In this document: positions 10,642-23,028 of the stretch, in pieces
Position numbering within the stretch: the first letter of the stretch is position 1
Layout of the letters: every line of letters starts with the position of its first letter
DNA from: Albugo candida
Lineage: Eukaryota; Oomycota; Peronosporomycetes; Albuginales; Albuginaceae
Reading direction: 5' to 3'
Assembly: GCA_905220665.1 (NCBI GenBank)
Contig: CAJNAR010000004.1
Span: forward strand, 1-64,000
Length of the DNA: 64,000 nucleotides
Notes under the pieces: model-generated
The model's database searches: none
Told to the model about the DNA's origin: nothing
What the model saw: only the letters and a program-made list of their open reading frames with translations
Program-made: the position numbers and the translations under genes

Positions 10642-13600
10642 TCAATCATTTCGAGAAATATATTCCAAGGGGATAACATATTGGAGACTAAAAATATGAT
10701 CTAGTTGGAGCCAATGGGAGAATGATAACTAGTCTTTTGCGCACAAAGAAAAAGCATATTTCATTGCAAACGACAGTGAGAAACCTACAATTGGAATGAA
10801 ATGGAAGAGTGTGGCCGAAAGCGCGCGCAAACGATTCATTCAGGGACACTTCAAGGAAAAGTAGGCAATCCGTAAGCTACGACCGTTGGGCTAACCCGAT
10901 GTACGGAGAAATCATTCTTTCGATTCATCGTTTCACATGGCTCTTCCAGGCATAGACGGCATTCTTGATAGAATGTGACAAACGTAGAGTCATCGAGTTT
11001 CGAGTATTTATACTTAGAAAAAGTTCAAAGTTGCGTTGCGCTTCGCTGAACCATCTGATCTTGCAGAGCACAGTTCCACACTGTCTTCGCACACGTATAT
11101 TGCTTGCATATATCTCATGTATATTGCTCGGCTACTTCTTGAAACCTGGCGGCGGATTAGCATGTAGCATCTGCATCTAATTGACTCACTTTTTTTGATA
11201 AGATTCCAGACAGATGATATGCTAAGAGGGTGGGCATAAAACCTACCCAGTTCATCCACCATTCTGTCGCGCCATGTCAGAGATTGTCGTGTTATTTTAC
11301 GTCCTGCATGTTGTCACGATATAACATCAGCTATCAACTGATGTACGACCATATTCAACTTCATTTTACTGTTGCTTTAAAGAGGCTTTCTTCTTCTGGT
11401 CTTACATTCTGTCTTTTTCATTTTAAGGCCATGAAACGACTCTTCTTCACTTTTAGGTGGCAATGTCAGTGTTGGAAACAGGATCTACTGAATACAGCGA
11501 CGGTAAGTTGAAGATCTCCACTGGGGTAAGATCATCATCTCGTGAGATTCGTAGACAATTAAATGTCGTAGAGAAACATAAGATAGTTGCTAAGGAGTTC
11601 CCAATACATCCTTCAAATAACAAGTCTATGTGTGCGACCTTTTGTGCGGTTTCCAATAGTCGGTGTGAGGATCACGTCCACGGACCCACACTTGTGATTT
11701 GATTGCTAGCTGAGCCCTACACGTGGGAAAATAGTATAAACAAATTGCGCATAAATCAATACACGAACGTCATAATTCCCTCCTTCACTTCCGGTGATCC
11801 ACACGCCATACATATTGACAGTGGCGACTCGTTCTTTCCACAATCTCATACGATTATGCGCGCTTATGTTTCAAGTGACATAATCTCCAATGCTAAATGC
11901 AAAAATTTGCCTAATGCATGCTAAAGCGCATCAATTGTGATTTGAGTGGAGACATTGAGAACTCAGTGGAGTGGTTCAGGATACTAACGATCCTTCCATT
12001 TCACTATACCTTACAGGATGACTAAGTTCAGGTTTGGAAAATTGTATCATTTCTACACTAACGAGCATTTACAGCATTAACATACCGCATGATCCATACC
12101 AGATGAGGCACAATAGGCTACACCGCAGGAATAGTGTATAAGCCATTTCAAAATGTATTAAGTTACCATTGATGTAAAAAGAGAGTGCAATCGTGCAATA
12201 TTCTACACCAATTAAGCAATGAGTAAAACATTTAAAAGCAGCGAGGAAAAAGTTTCGGAGTCTTTAATATTGACTTTCTTTTGGCTCTAGGCAAAGAACC
12301 TTACTGCACGCACTATCTTCTTCCTGATAGGATAGACGATTCTCAGATATGCCATGCGACTAGCTGTAGTCAGCGTAGCGGGAAATGCCACTTTGAGCAA
12401 GTGACGTACTCGGTTTTCTTTGGCAACGCGGCACATTGTCTTTTCTATCCAAGTATAAGCGCTGGTATTTCTGGATACTTTAAATTTCATCCGTTTCCCA
12501 TTTCAATCCATGCAAACACGGTAACGCTGAAAAAAATCGAACTATCGTTAGGACAGTAAGCCCAGAATTGGAGCAACGTAGCAACCTCCAAATCTAACTG
12601 AAGTGCACGTCAGGACTCTCACTCCAAACCACGATTTCTCATCAGATCTGATAATCGAAATAAAATGGAACGAAGTATTATATGTTGCATTCAATACTCG
12701 GAGAGAAAAAGTAGCAGAAGCTGCTTTTGTGTGTTATATGTTGATGATGGTGTAGACCACATTAAAAACTAAAGGCTATGGGGGAGATTCTATTATTACA
12801 TTTACTGTAGTTAGGAATCTAAAACTTAATACACACTTTTCCGGAACGTCGCCCCTCCTTCCAACCCCTTTGATTCAACATTATAGACCCATTAAAGATT
12901 TAAATGATGATGGGGGAAGACAATATGTAGTAGCTCATTTATACAGCTGATATAAAGGAGTCTTACCCATACACAAAGGAATCATTCGAGTCAGAGCTCC
13001 GGTAATCGATTAGATATATTAAATAACTCTGCGTCCCAATGATATCTAATTGAGCTCTATTGTGCAACGTCAGTTCCTTTTCGCATCCTTTTCCAACGGA
13101 TAAAATGTTACAAGAGTCAGCCTAATGGAACACACCGTCCTCGGCAAGCTATTTCCGTGTACTAGACTGTCGTGTCAAAGTAGGCTTTCTATTTTACTCG
13201 CAACGTTTGCCTCCAGAACTTGTCTTCCAAAAAGAACTTCAGTGAAAGCAGAAAGCATAGAAATTAGCTGTCTCGTAAGCGGAATCTTTCCTCTAGATTC
13301 GCGATTGCCTCTTTCAACTTGTAATAATGAGCATCTATCGCACAAAAAAAAGCTCTGTGGGTAAGAAAGCGGAAATGATATTTGAGGGAACTTCGCGAAT
13401 CTCCTTCGTTAGCATCCGTACGCACTCTTCGCACACGCACATCGGCTTTTTGCGCGTGGCTGACGTTAAGTATCCAAGATGTTGTAAGAATCTTCAAAAA
13501 ACAGTTATCTTCTTGTTGACGGTTCTTCAATCCGTGCGATGGCGCCTAGCTAGTCACCGATCTTGATGATGTGAGATTTTTTCTATCAGCGAAAGTAATG

Positions 13601-14749
13601 CATCATGTTCTCTGTCTTGATATGCGTGTGAGATGCAAAGTAATGACACTTGATATGATGTAAATCGACCACTTTGGACATTGGCATGTGACTAATATCA
13701 TGGCGGTACTGACCAGAATGCTGGCCTATCTGAAACCAGCACGTCGTCATCGGTTGAGCAAAAAAAAATTTGATGATGGCTATCAAATTAAATTAAACGT
13801 AAGTAGGACGACAGTGCACGGAATGCTCTCATGACTACAATGAAACCATCGCGATCTACTTTATTGTTTGAATAGAAACTCAAGGTTTTCGCTTTGTCAT
13901 CGATCAATGATTTTGCTCAATGCGGCTGCCCTTCTGTCGTCACCGGTTCTGTAACTTGGAGCTTGAGAGGTTTCGAAACAAACTTGCCAACTCTCTTTAG
14001 TTCGCACGTGAATGATCATGACACTAATTGTCTTCACACAACCGCAAAAGAATACCACAGAAAGCATTGAGTACTTTCCAATGGAAGCGACAAGTGTCCG
14101 TTCAACTCGGGGGCGGAATCACTCATAAGCGGAGATGACCTTCTGTTCTGATTGTAGTGTGACCGAATTGTGGCTATGCTCTTCTATATTATAACGTCAA
14201 GTAGGCTTCCTATAGAAAACGGCAAGTTCAAGCGCATGTGGCTTAATTTTTTCTAGTAAAACCTCTTGTCGCAGGCGGTTGCAAAACTCGAGAAGTGAAA
14301 GAAGAAGCGGCAAGAACGAATGGACATAAATTTTACAGTGGGCTGTACTCAAAAGGGCATCGGACATGGCGTGTATACACTGCACAGCATATTAATGGAA
14401 AAGGTTTGATAAAGAGGGTCTTACGGTATGCTGTCCGTAGGATTTGTTTCGACGCTGTTGCGAAAATGATTCTGGTGTACGCACCAGACTCTACCTGCCG
14501 TTATGTGTAATCTGAGTTCTTGCAGCTGGGTACAACCATGATTAGAATCATCATGCGTCATGTCCCGGAACAACGTCAAGATTGTGTTTAGGAACTCTAA
14601 GTCATACGAACTCATTCCTTTTGGTAGATTTCGGACCAAAATCAAACCGTAGAGCATGTACTGAGCATATTTGATCAATCAAAAACACGTTCTTTTTTGC
14701 ATCTATTATAATTCCGAGCTATGGACGAATACACAAAGCTAATGTGAAC
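10642..14749. other. Long stretch without a supportable gene
   Basis: Short frames occur on both strands (for example 11457-11702 and 12281-12559 plus, 14421-14678 minus), but none shows a domain or a splice-consistent partner. The sequence is probably old repeat or intergenic DNA. The last 16 bases before the LINE (14750-14765) are one copy of the LINE flanking repeat. Confidence 0.4.
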
Positions 14750-14765
14750 GTCTGTGGTCTGCTCA
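14750..14765 (+). repeat. LINE flanking direct repeat, copy at the 3' side
   Basis: GTCTGTGGTCTGCTCA, identical over 16 bases to 22823-22838. It is read as the target-site duplication of the LINE. Confidence 0.75.
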
Positions 14766-14869
14766 GTTGAAGGTGTCTATATTACTAGAATTAGACTAAA
14801 CTGACTTCTCTAGTTGCCTAGGCTATCTTAAATAACATACATACATATAAAAAACGTTTCATGAAATAC

Positions 14870-16860
14870 CTGTGAGAGATGATAATATGTCTTCTCGCTG
14901 ATAATCTCGTATCGTAGTAGCGTCAGCACCCTTAATGCGGGACTGTGTCCAGCTTGTAAATGCGGTTAAGTTGTAAAGTTGTAAAGCTGTAAGAATGGTC
15001 CAAAAGTACCGTGGTTTGCACATTGGTGTGCGCCACACTATGGTGAGCATAACCAGCCAACTAGGACTAGGATCTGAGTTGCACTTGCATTTTGACTTGT
15101 CTGTGCCGTACCCGCAGTAATGATCTTCGGCTTCTGAAAAATCCACCAAATGATCCTTCCGTTGCGAGTTGATCGAGCACCTTTGCAAGCCGAATGCGTT
15201 CGTCTTGGTCGTAACACTGTCTTCGAAAGTACCGAACGTGCGCACTAAACGTGGTGTAAATGACGGAAAGTGCTGGAACTGTCGGAGTTGGTGATCGCTG
15301 ATCGAACAAACGACGATTCCGATCTGTCCAGACGAAGTGCAGTGTCACCGCTTGCAATGCAAGCCATAAATCTGAGATAATGTCGAAATAGTCTTTCCAG
15401 TCCGACCGTAGTGTTGGTACGATTGCACATGCAATATGCGTCCAACGTGTTCGAGAAGAGAAAAACTGATCCCAACTAGGGAGTACCTCCCTCCATAACT
15501 GTGCCGTGTGATCGCACTCTAGAAAGAGATGTTGATCGGATTCCACTGCCCCACACGAAGGCTGCGTGCACAATATAATGTCGGACTGAATATCCTTCAA
15601 GAACCAGAAACGAGATCGAACTGGCAACATCCGAAAGGCTAGACGAAACTGTAAATCCTCGAAAATTGGTAATACACGCTTTCGAAGATGCCGTGATGTA
15701 GCCATAAAGGTTCGCACTCGTTCTGGATCCAGTGCGTCCAATCTCTCCCGTGATGACCAATGTGTCGACATCGGATGACTCTTGGTTGGTTTGGGAGGTT
15801 TCAAAAGGATTCGTGACTGTTGTGAGCGTGATGCTCGCGTGGCCCAGTTGAAGGTGTCTGTGAGAGTCGATAATATGTCCCTCGTTGCTAGTCCTGCAGT
15901 GCGGTAGCGTTCACCACTACAGTACGAGAGTGTGTCCATCGTGTAACGGTTAGATGTTGAAAGTTGTAAAGTTGTTAAGTGGTAAGTTTGTAAAGTTGTA
16001 AAAATGGTCCAAAAGTACCGTGGTTTGCACATTGGTGTGCGCCACACTACTGTGAGCAGAACCAGCCAACTAGGACTAGGATCCGAGTTGCACTTGCATT
16101 TTGACTTGTCTGTGCCGTACCCGCAGTAATGATCTTCGGCTTCTGAAAAATCCACCAAATGATCCTTGCGTTGCGAGTTGATCCAGCACCGTTGCAAGCC
16201 GAATGCGTTCGTCTTGGTCGTAACACTGTCTTCGAAAGTACAGAACGTGCGCACTAAACGTGGTGTAGATCACGGAAAGTGCTGGAATTGTCGGAGTTGG
16301 TGATCGCTGATCGAACAAACGACGATTCCGATCTGTCCAGACGAAGTGCAGTGTCACCGCTTGCAATGCAAGCCATAAATCTGAGATAATGTCGAAACAG
16401 TCTTTCCAATCCGACCGTAGGGTTGGTACTATTGCGCATGCAATATGCGTCCAACGTGGTCGAGAGGAGAAAACCTGATCCCAACTAGGGAGTAACTCCC
16501 TCCATAACTGTGCCGTGTGATCGCACTCTAGAAAGAGATGTTGATCGGATTCCACTGCCCCACACGAAGGCTGCGTGCACAATATAATGTCGGACTGAAT
16601 ATCCTTCAAGAACCAGAAACGACATCGAACTGGCAACATCCGAAAGGCTAGACGAAACTGTAAATCCTCGAAAATTGGTAATACACGCTTTCGAAGATGC
16701 CGTGATGTAGCCATAAAAGTTCGAACTCGTTCTGAATCCAGTGCGTCCGATCTCTCCCGTGATGACCAATGTGTCGACATCGGATGACTCTTGGTTGGTT
16801 CGTGAGGTTTCCAGACGATTCTTGAGAGTTGTGAGCGTGGAATAGATGAAAAATAATGTT
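14870..16860 (-). repeat. Tandem duplication of the LINE 3' end (two units of about 1 kb)
   Basis: The zf-RVT region and 3' non-coding tail appear twice in direct orientation: about 15858-16860 (unit joined to ORF2) and about 14870-15857. Both contain the same CTQPSC finger, the same HFVWTDRNRRLFDQRSPTP stretch and the same downstream tail around TGGTCCAAAAGTACCGTGGT. I estimate over 90 percent identity by eye. The second unit is open for 395 codons (15067-16254 plus upstream frame). Confidence 0.8.
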
Positions 16861-19800
16861 TCCGGTCCTTGCTTTTTACTCCCACATAAAATGATCTGCC
16901 ACTTGTGGTTGGTGTAATCCAAGTGATGAGACCAATCGTCAAGTGGATACGCTGTAGTATCTGAGTGACTTCATTGTAAAGTCGACTCAGCAACTTTTCT
17001 TCAGCCATATCCGAGGCGTTTAGCTCTTCGTCGTTGTAATAGTTGGCGACGAAATCTTCCTTCGTTGGCCATATGTCGTTTTCTCGAAAAAAGTCTTGCA
17101 GACTGCGAATCTCGAAAAGCGTAGCAAACGATTTCCGAAATGTTCGATGTGGTTCGTCCGCCATACCAAGATTGTGCCAAATGTTCTGCGTACTCGGATT
17201 ACGAGTAGCAGCTTCGTAATGTAACTTTTGGTCGCAGTGGAACCACATCGGTTGCTCCATGTAGTACTGACGGCGTTGTGAAACATTTAAATCTGATATT
17301 GAAATGCTCCAATCCATCTGATGCCACATTCTAAATGCTTGTTTCCACCATGACGATATGCTCTCCCATTGAACCATTTTCCCATGTCGATTTGGTGCGA
17401 TGGTGAATATATCCATCGGCTTGTGTGGTCCAAAGGAAGGTTGGATAAGTTGTAATAATTCCGTCGAAGCAGTTGTCCAATTCGCAGGAATACTTGTTGA
17501 CGCATCGGATGCGAACTGCTGAAGGAACTTGAATACGTTGTAGCTTTAGTCGTCCCACCAAAAAAGGAACTTGTAGTCCACCATCTTGACGGCGAAGATA
17601 TAAAAATTCCTTGCTGATCAGGTGTACATTTTTTGAATCCTTTTTGTGTTTCCGACCAAGCACAAATCGATTTAACATCGATTGCCACTGTCGAATTGTC
17701 GCTGCTGGTATGTCCACGTGCATCGTGTAATGCCACAAACGTGATAAAAACATCGACTGCGCAACCAGTAGTCGACCACGAACAGTTCTTGCTCGTCGAA
17801 ACCATACACCAAACCCATCGTAAAAACGCTTGTCGAGAGTTGAAATAACCATCGAATGAGTTGGTTTCTGGCCGAACGGAGTACCCAAATACTTGACCGA
17901 ATCTTCCGGACCCATTATGATCAAATTAGGAATACGTGCACACGGCATGGTCCGATTTAACGATAGCAAAGATGATTTACTCAAGTTGAGTTTCGCACCC
18001 GATCCATCGCAATAGACTTGGACGAGTTCGAGTTGCGTCAAAACACCATTTGGTGTCTCTGAAAGCAATGTCGAATCGTCTGCGAAAAATAATCCAATTG
18101 CGACAGTCGTGCCATTAATCCAAATGCCATGTTCTTCATCTTGACGAAGTAAATTTCCCAAAGGTTCGATCGTCATCAGAAAAAGTAATGCTGAGAGAGG
18201 ATCACCTTGTTTCACTCCACGTTGTGGTGTAATAGATGGTGTGATATTTCCATTAATCATCAACTGAGCCTTTGTGTTTTTGTACAAAAGATGAACCCAG
18301 TCGATGAAACTTTTTCCAACGCCCATTTTTCCAACACGCGAAACATGTACGTCCAATTGACTCGATCATAAGCTTTCTCAAAGTCGAGAAAAGTCGCATA
18401 AGCTTCCTCCCCACGATGAGTGACCAAATCTTGTATGTCGGTCAGATGTCGAATATGGTGATGCATCGACCTTCCTCGCACAAATGCTTTTTGATCTTGA
18501 TGGATCAATTTTGGCAAAAAACGTTGCAATCGATACGCAAACACTTTTGAAAGTACTTTCACATCAACGCAAAGCAGTGCGATCGGTCGATAGTTGCCAG
18601 GATCACCTCGTGATCCTTTTTTGTATAAAAGTGTGATTGCCGAGTGACGTTGTGAGCGAAGTAAAATTCCTCTTTCCAGCTGATATTCGAACACGATCTT
18701 CAGACACTCGCCAAACGTTTCCGGATCAAGCTGATAAAATGCAGCTGGTAGTCCATCCATACCTGGAGAAGAACTACTCCGCATGTGCTTGATCGCTTCC
18801 GCCATCTCGGTCGTACTTAACCGAGTTGAGAGACGTTCTTGCTCTGCTGAGGCAAGTGAAACTTGAATCGAATCGAGTAACTTTTTTTGCTTTCTTTCAC
18901 TTGGAACATTTGAGTCGGTCTCTGAGCTATAAAGAGAGCCCATGACACCACCCCAATGATGTCTGAATTCGTCAATAATCTCCCTCGGGTTCGATGTCAC
19001 GGTACCACATTTTTTGTAACATTTTCGATCGGCACGCGACGACAAGAACTATCCGGAGGGCGAAAAAAATGCTTGGAAGAGCTCTCCATATGCTTCACGT
19101 GATGGTCGAAGCTTTCATCTTGGTTGTATTTCACGTTGTTTTCGACTGAAATTCTAAATTGTTGGAGACTCGATCCGTAAAAATACCGTGACTCATTGGT
19201 GTCTTGGATGCGATAGCGAGCTGCTGCGACTTCCAAAACACGCTGGCTAGACTCAACATCACGTCGGCTATCTTGTGCAACCTTTTTTTCGATTCCTTGA
19301 AGCTGTTTCTTGATTTTCGTCTTTCAACTTTCCCACATTTTACCGGGATTCGAAGTTGTCCGTAACTGTTCGAGCACCAAAATCGCTTCCAATTTGATTG
19401 CTTCGACAACTTTAGGATATTCAAATAGTCGTAATGAACATTTCCAATATCCTCGACCGGGTGATTGAGTTGGATTTGCAAAAGTTACTTTTTGTGCCAG
19501 ATGATCTCCCGCATGTCTTGGACGAAAATACTCAGAGGTTTTGTATACCATATTGAATAGCTCTTCCGACATGCAGATATAATCAAGTCGATTCTTGCGC
19601 GGTAATGGTCCTGTAAATACTTTTTCAGTCGGATGTTGGATTCGCCAAGCGTCTACCACACCCAACTGTGAAAGCCATTCCAAACACGCTAATCGACTTG
19701 GTTCGTGTCGAATTGTTCCACTCGAAGCATCGATAGCTGGATCGAGTGGTGTGTTGAAATCACCAAATACTATATGTGTTGCGGTCGATTCGAAAGTGTT

Positions 19801-20256
19801 GGAAAGTAATAACTCATAAAAACCCACTCGTTCCTCGGCCCTGACCGGTGCATATACATTGTGAATATACACCGGTGCATCGTGAATGAGAAGACGCAGA
19901 ACCAAATAGCGATTTCGAATGCTTCGATCGGTGAGTTCTTCAGCTGTTGTATAACCGGGAAAGTCCGAACGAAGGATTGTCATGACGCCGCCACTGCGGT
20001 TTTGAGTCGGATGGAGAAAAGCACTGTTGTGGTCATTGACAAACATTTTGTGATGCATTTTTAAGGATAATAAAAACTGAAATGAGTCCAGTTGGTTGTG
20101 ATCGTGAAACTTGGTTTCTTGAACACAACAAATGGAGTGTTGTGATAAGATGTGGTCGATAAAAAGATGACCATTTTTACGTATTCCATTAACATTCACC
20201 GTGAGTGCTGAGATATTGTTCCACGTCGAAATAATCGAGGAGCCCTTAGCATTCAC
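16076..20256 (-). pseudogene. LINE ORF2: endonuclease, reverse transcriptase, zf-RVT
   Basis: The minus-strand polyprotein starts at 20256. The endonuclease shows NVNGIRKNGH, CCVQETKFHD, VFGDFNTPLD and RLDYICMSE. After a frame change near 19330 the reverse transcriptase follows (19045-17331): YRPIALLCVDVKVLSK, FLDFEKAYDRVNW, GVKQGDPLSALLF and the catalytic FFADDSTLL. The C-terminal part (17416-16076) has the zf-RVT finger CTQPSC..DQHLFLEC followed by a Trp-rich tail. Frames change near 19330, 18300 and 17400, so no continuous ORF2 remains. Lost function is therefore likely, although all motifs are still recognisable, suggesting moderately recent decay. Confidence 0.8.
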
Positions 20257-22733
20257 GCTGAAGTGGACCAGTAATCAACCTCATTTCACCATCTTGTTGT
20301 GAGAGGTGAAGTGTTGTGTGTTCCTCCGGAAAAAAGCTGAGATTGACGGAAAGCTCAGCGATGTCACCATGGAGAAGTCCACGCCATCTACCTCCAAACC
20401 ATTGCGACCAACACTTTATGCCAACGTCGGAGCGGAAGAAGGATATGATCACATTGGTTGGAAGTAAACGACAATGATGAACCGGAATCCAGATCACTGG
20501 TCCATCGGTGAGATATTGGATCCAGTGGTCGTTGGTGTAGAATGTCGGAGCAGTACACATGAATAAAAGTTCCAACAACGCGAGAGCTTTCGTTGCTCGA
20601 GTCAAACCGATAACGATGTCCGGCACTGACGTCCACCACGACATTACTTTCTCGAACAAAACCGATCGCTTGGAGGGAACTTTTCCACCAACGTGGCGAC
20701 TCCATCGCGTCGCAAACGTAACATCTTCGCCGAGATTGTGAGTTGCAAAAACGCGATTTATCATAAGTAGATGAGCCACTTCATCCAAAGCTTTATCATT
20801 CGACTCCATACACGCAAGTAGCACACCATTCATCGTGATCGGATGATCAAGTGCCGCTCGGATGGTTTTGTCCGGATTTTTGCAGAACTGGATTAGCTTC
20901 CGCACATGAGGGATGCAAGAATCCGCTTGAACCAGCTTGTCCGGTCGGAGCGAGTGAAGGGCATTTTTCGAATCGATTTCCATTAGCTCCCCTATTTCAC
21001 CAACTCGGGTTGGTCGTTCCGATTTCTCGATTGTTGTATGACGTTTTTGATAAAAGTGTGCCGCCTCTTTCGAGGTGGCCACCTCTTTTGGCATCCGTGC
21101 TTTCACGGGGATGATTTGGACGCGATTGCCATTCTCTGGATTGGCAACCGCTGTTACTTCTTCGATCTCCACCTCCATAGTTGCGAGCACGGAAAAATAG
21201 TTACTCGTCGCTAGTTTTGGAAGCGCAAGAGGTGGTGCTTTCGAGACCATTTGTTCGAACGGCTCCACCCGATTACGTTTTCCACTCGTCCAAGCCAACT
21301 TCATGGATATATCCCCATCCCGCTCTACCCGTGGTTGTGAGTATGACTGACTGGTCAGTTGGAGGATGGGAGGTGTGTGTTGCAATAAAGCTTGTGCTCC
21401 TGGTGGTGTGATAGTGGGGGGAGTGTTGAGCTCCAACGAGATTTGATCGGAGAGCTTCCGGTCAGGTTTTCTCGCCACCAATTCCTTACTGGAAACTGGA
21501 TTCACCACCTTTTGTGGTGCCACCACGAGTGCCGCTGGTTCGGTTGTATGTTTCTGGTTCTTTTTTTGTTTTTGTGTGTTGTGAATCTGAGTTGCAGATT
21601 GATTTTTGCGTTGTTTTTGATTGTTTTGCTTGTTTTGGTGTTGCCGTGCTCCCGGGGTTGATGTAGCACCCAAATCCAAGCAATAAGGACCACGTTGACC
21701 AAAACGTGGTCGTTCCGTTGGGATAGGAGCATTCTTACCCCGTACTGGGTAGAGCTGTTTGTCGTAAGCGATTTGCTCAATCACTTTACCAACTCGAACC
21801 AGTTGTTGGGGGCACGTCAAACTACCGAAGTAAACTCGCCAAGTCGACATCACCACTGCCTTAGTGGGAATCGTCTCGCGGAAGGTGTCATACACCACTT
21901 GACATCCTAGTTGGTGAAGAGCACGGAGAATGTTGTTCCGTTCTTCCTCCACGCCTACGCCGAAAACATCGAGGTAGTACTTTGTTTCAAGAGTATCAAA
22001 CTCCCGAAAAAAGTACTCTCCCCAAGGATAGTCACCGGCTGACACTCCAACTGTTGGCAGGCATCCGCTGTGGTGACCATCACCCTGATGTTTCCCCCAG
22101 GCATTTTGGATACCTGAGCGATTGACCGGCTCTCCAGTAGGCTTTCAAAAACCGGATTACCGTGGTCTCGCATCAAGGATGTTAGGATTTTTCCATTTGG
22201 AGTACGGGTCAAGGACTGGCCCGTCTCCAAGACCATCGGGAAGGTTGCTTCCGGATTTGGAAAGGTCTTGCTGCTTCCAATTTCGCAGACAAAACCGACC
22301 AATCCGGGTGCTCCCCATCAGCATATAGCTGCAGGATAGCCTCGACATCCGAGGCTTTCGGCTTTGCGAGCTCCACGCGAAATTTCGCTCGAGCTCTAGC
22401 CTGGTCCTTACGCAAGGACTCCTGTGACTTGATAAGGTCAGCAAGCGTGGGACTTTTAGTGTCGTCCACACTTGCAGTTGCCTTTTGGTCATCCTGTGAC
22501 GAGGCAACGATAGTACCGCATGTACCACCGGTACCACATCCTGCACCGGTAGTACCGGTATTAACCTGTACCGTCACACTGGGGGTGGGGGTACTTTCCA
22601 CGTCATCACACAGGGGTGATGACTCATCAACAATCATGCAATCACCCAAAGCTGGGTGACTCATGAGGGTTGCCACGTCACTACAAGTGGACGCTAGCAC
22701 CCTGGGTTGTGTCGATATGTCGACTTGAACCAT
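20246..22733 (-). pseudogene. LINE ORF1, split by two frameshifts
   Basis: Three overlapping open frames on the minus strand form one protein. 22733-22209 begins MVQVDISTQP and is rich in Thr, Gly and charged helix. Within 22302-21955 it continues with ILTSLMRDHGNPVFESLLES, and 22045-20246 ends it. The last part contains a globular segment (WGEYFFREFDTLETKYYLDV), a Gln/Asn/Lys-rich basic stretch (near residues 130-175 of that frame) and a C-terminal domain of unknown type. No CCHC knuckle is visible. As in other non-LTR elements it is presumably the RNA-binding chaperone; that is inference from position. Its stop overlaps the ORF2 start by 11 nt, a typical coupled arrangement. Confidence 0.65.
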
Positions 22734-22822
22734 TGTTTTCGAGAGGAAGTAGTTGAAAAAAGTTGATTTTTCGAGGTGTTTTACTAAATTGGCGGGTTAC
22801 TTAGTAGCCGGCAAATTGAGAA

Positions 22823-22838
22823 GTCTGTGGTCTGCTCA
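22823..22838 (+). repeat. LINE flanking direct repeat, copy at the 5' side
   Basis: GTCTGTGGTCTGCTCA, identical to 14750-14765. It lies about 90 bases upstream of the first ATG of LINE ORF1 (minus strand) and about 60 bases from the neighbouring TIR element. Confidence 0.75.
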
Positions 22839-23028
22839 ATGAGGTATGTACGAAATTGCTGGCGTATATCATGCTTTTACTTAGCTGAGGATACTATTTA
22901 GGGTGTGACTATTGCCACAGACGTTTTGGCTAATGCCACAGGCAAAACACCTCTGATTGGCTAATTTGTGTTACATCAATATGATTGGTCGATAAGGTAG
23001 CTACATCACTGCTTTAACGTAAGATACA

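Larger units (their letters stand above)
14766..22822 (-). mobile_element. L1-like LINE retrotransposon, broken, with duplicated 3' end
   Basis: The element reads on the minus strand. It carries ORF1 (22733 to 20246), then ORF2 with an apurinic-type endonuclease, reverse transcriptase and zf-RVT zinc finger (20256 to 16076). The 16-bp sequence GTCTGTGGTCTGCTCA occurs at 14750-14765 and 22823-22838, immediately outside the two ends, and is taken as the target-site duplication. No poly(A) tail is seen; the 3' non-coding region contains short TTGTAAAG-type repeats (as read on the plus strand, 15958-15999). About 1 kb of the 3' end is present twice in tandem. Frame disruptions in both ORFs indicate an inactive copy. 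Clade assignment (L1/Tx1-like) is from domain order only. Confidence 0.85.

Noticed and set aside
15245..15760. Several minus-strand ORFs inside the LINE 3' duplicate (76-145 codons)
   Set aside because: They are other-frame shadows of the zf-RVT coding sequence; the same shadows recur in both duplicate units.
21181..21661. Plus-strand ORFs over LINE ORF1
   Set aside because: Antisense shadows of the minus-strand LINE ORF1, rich in Val/Leu/Phe because the sense strand is rich in Gln and Lys codons.
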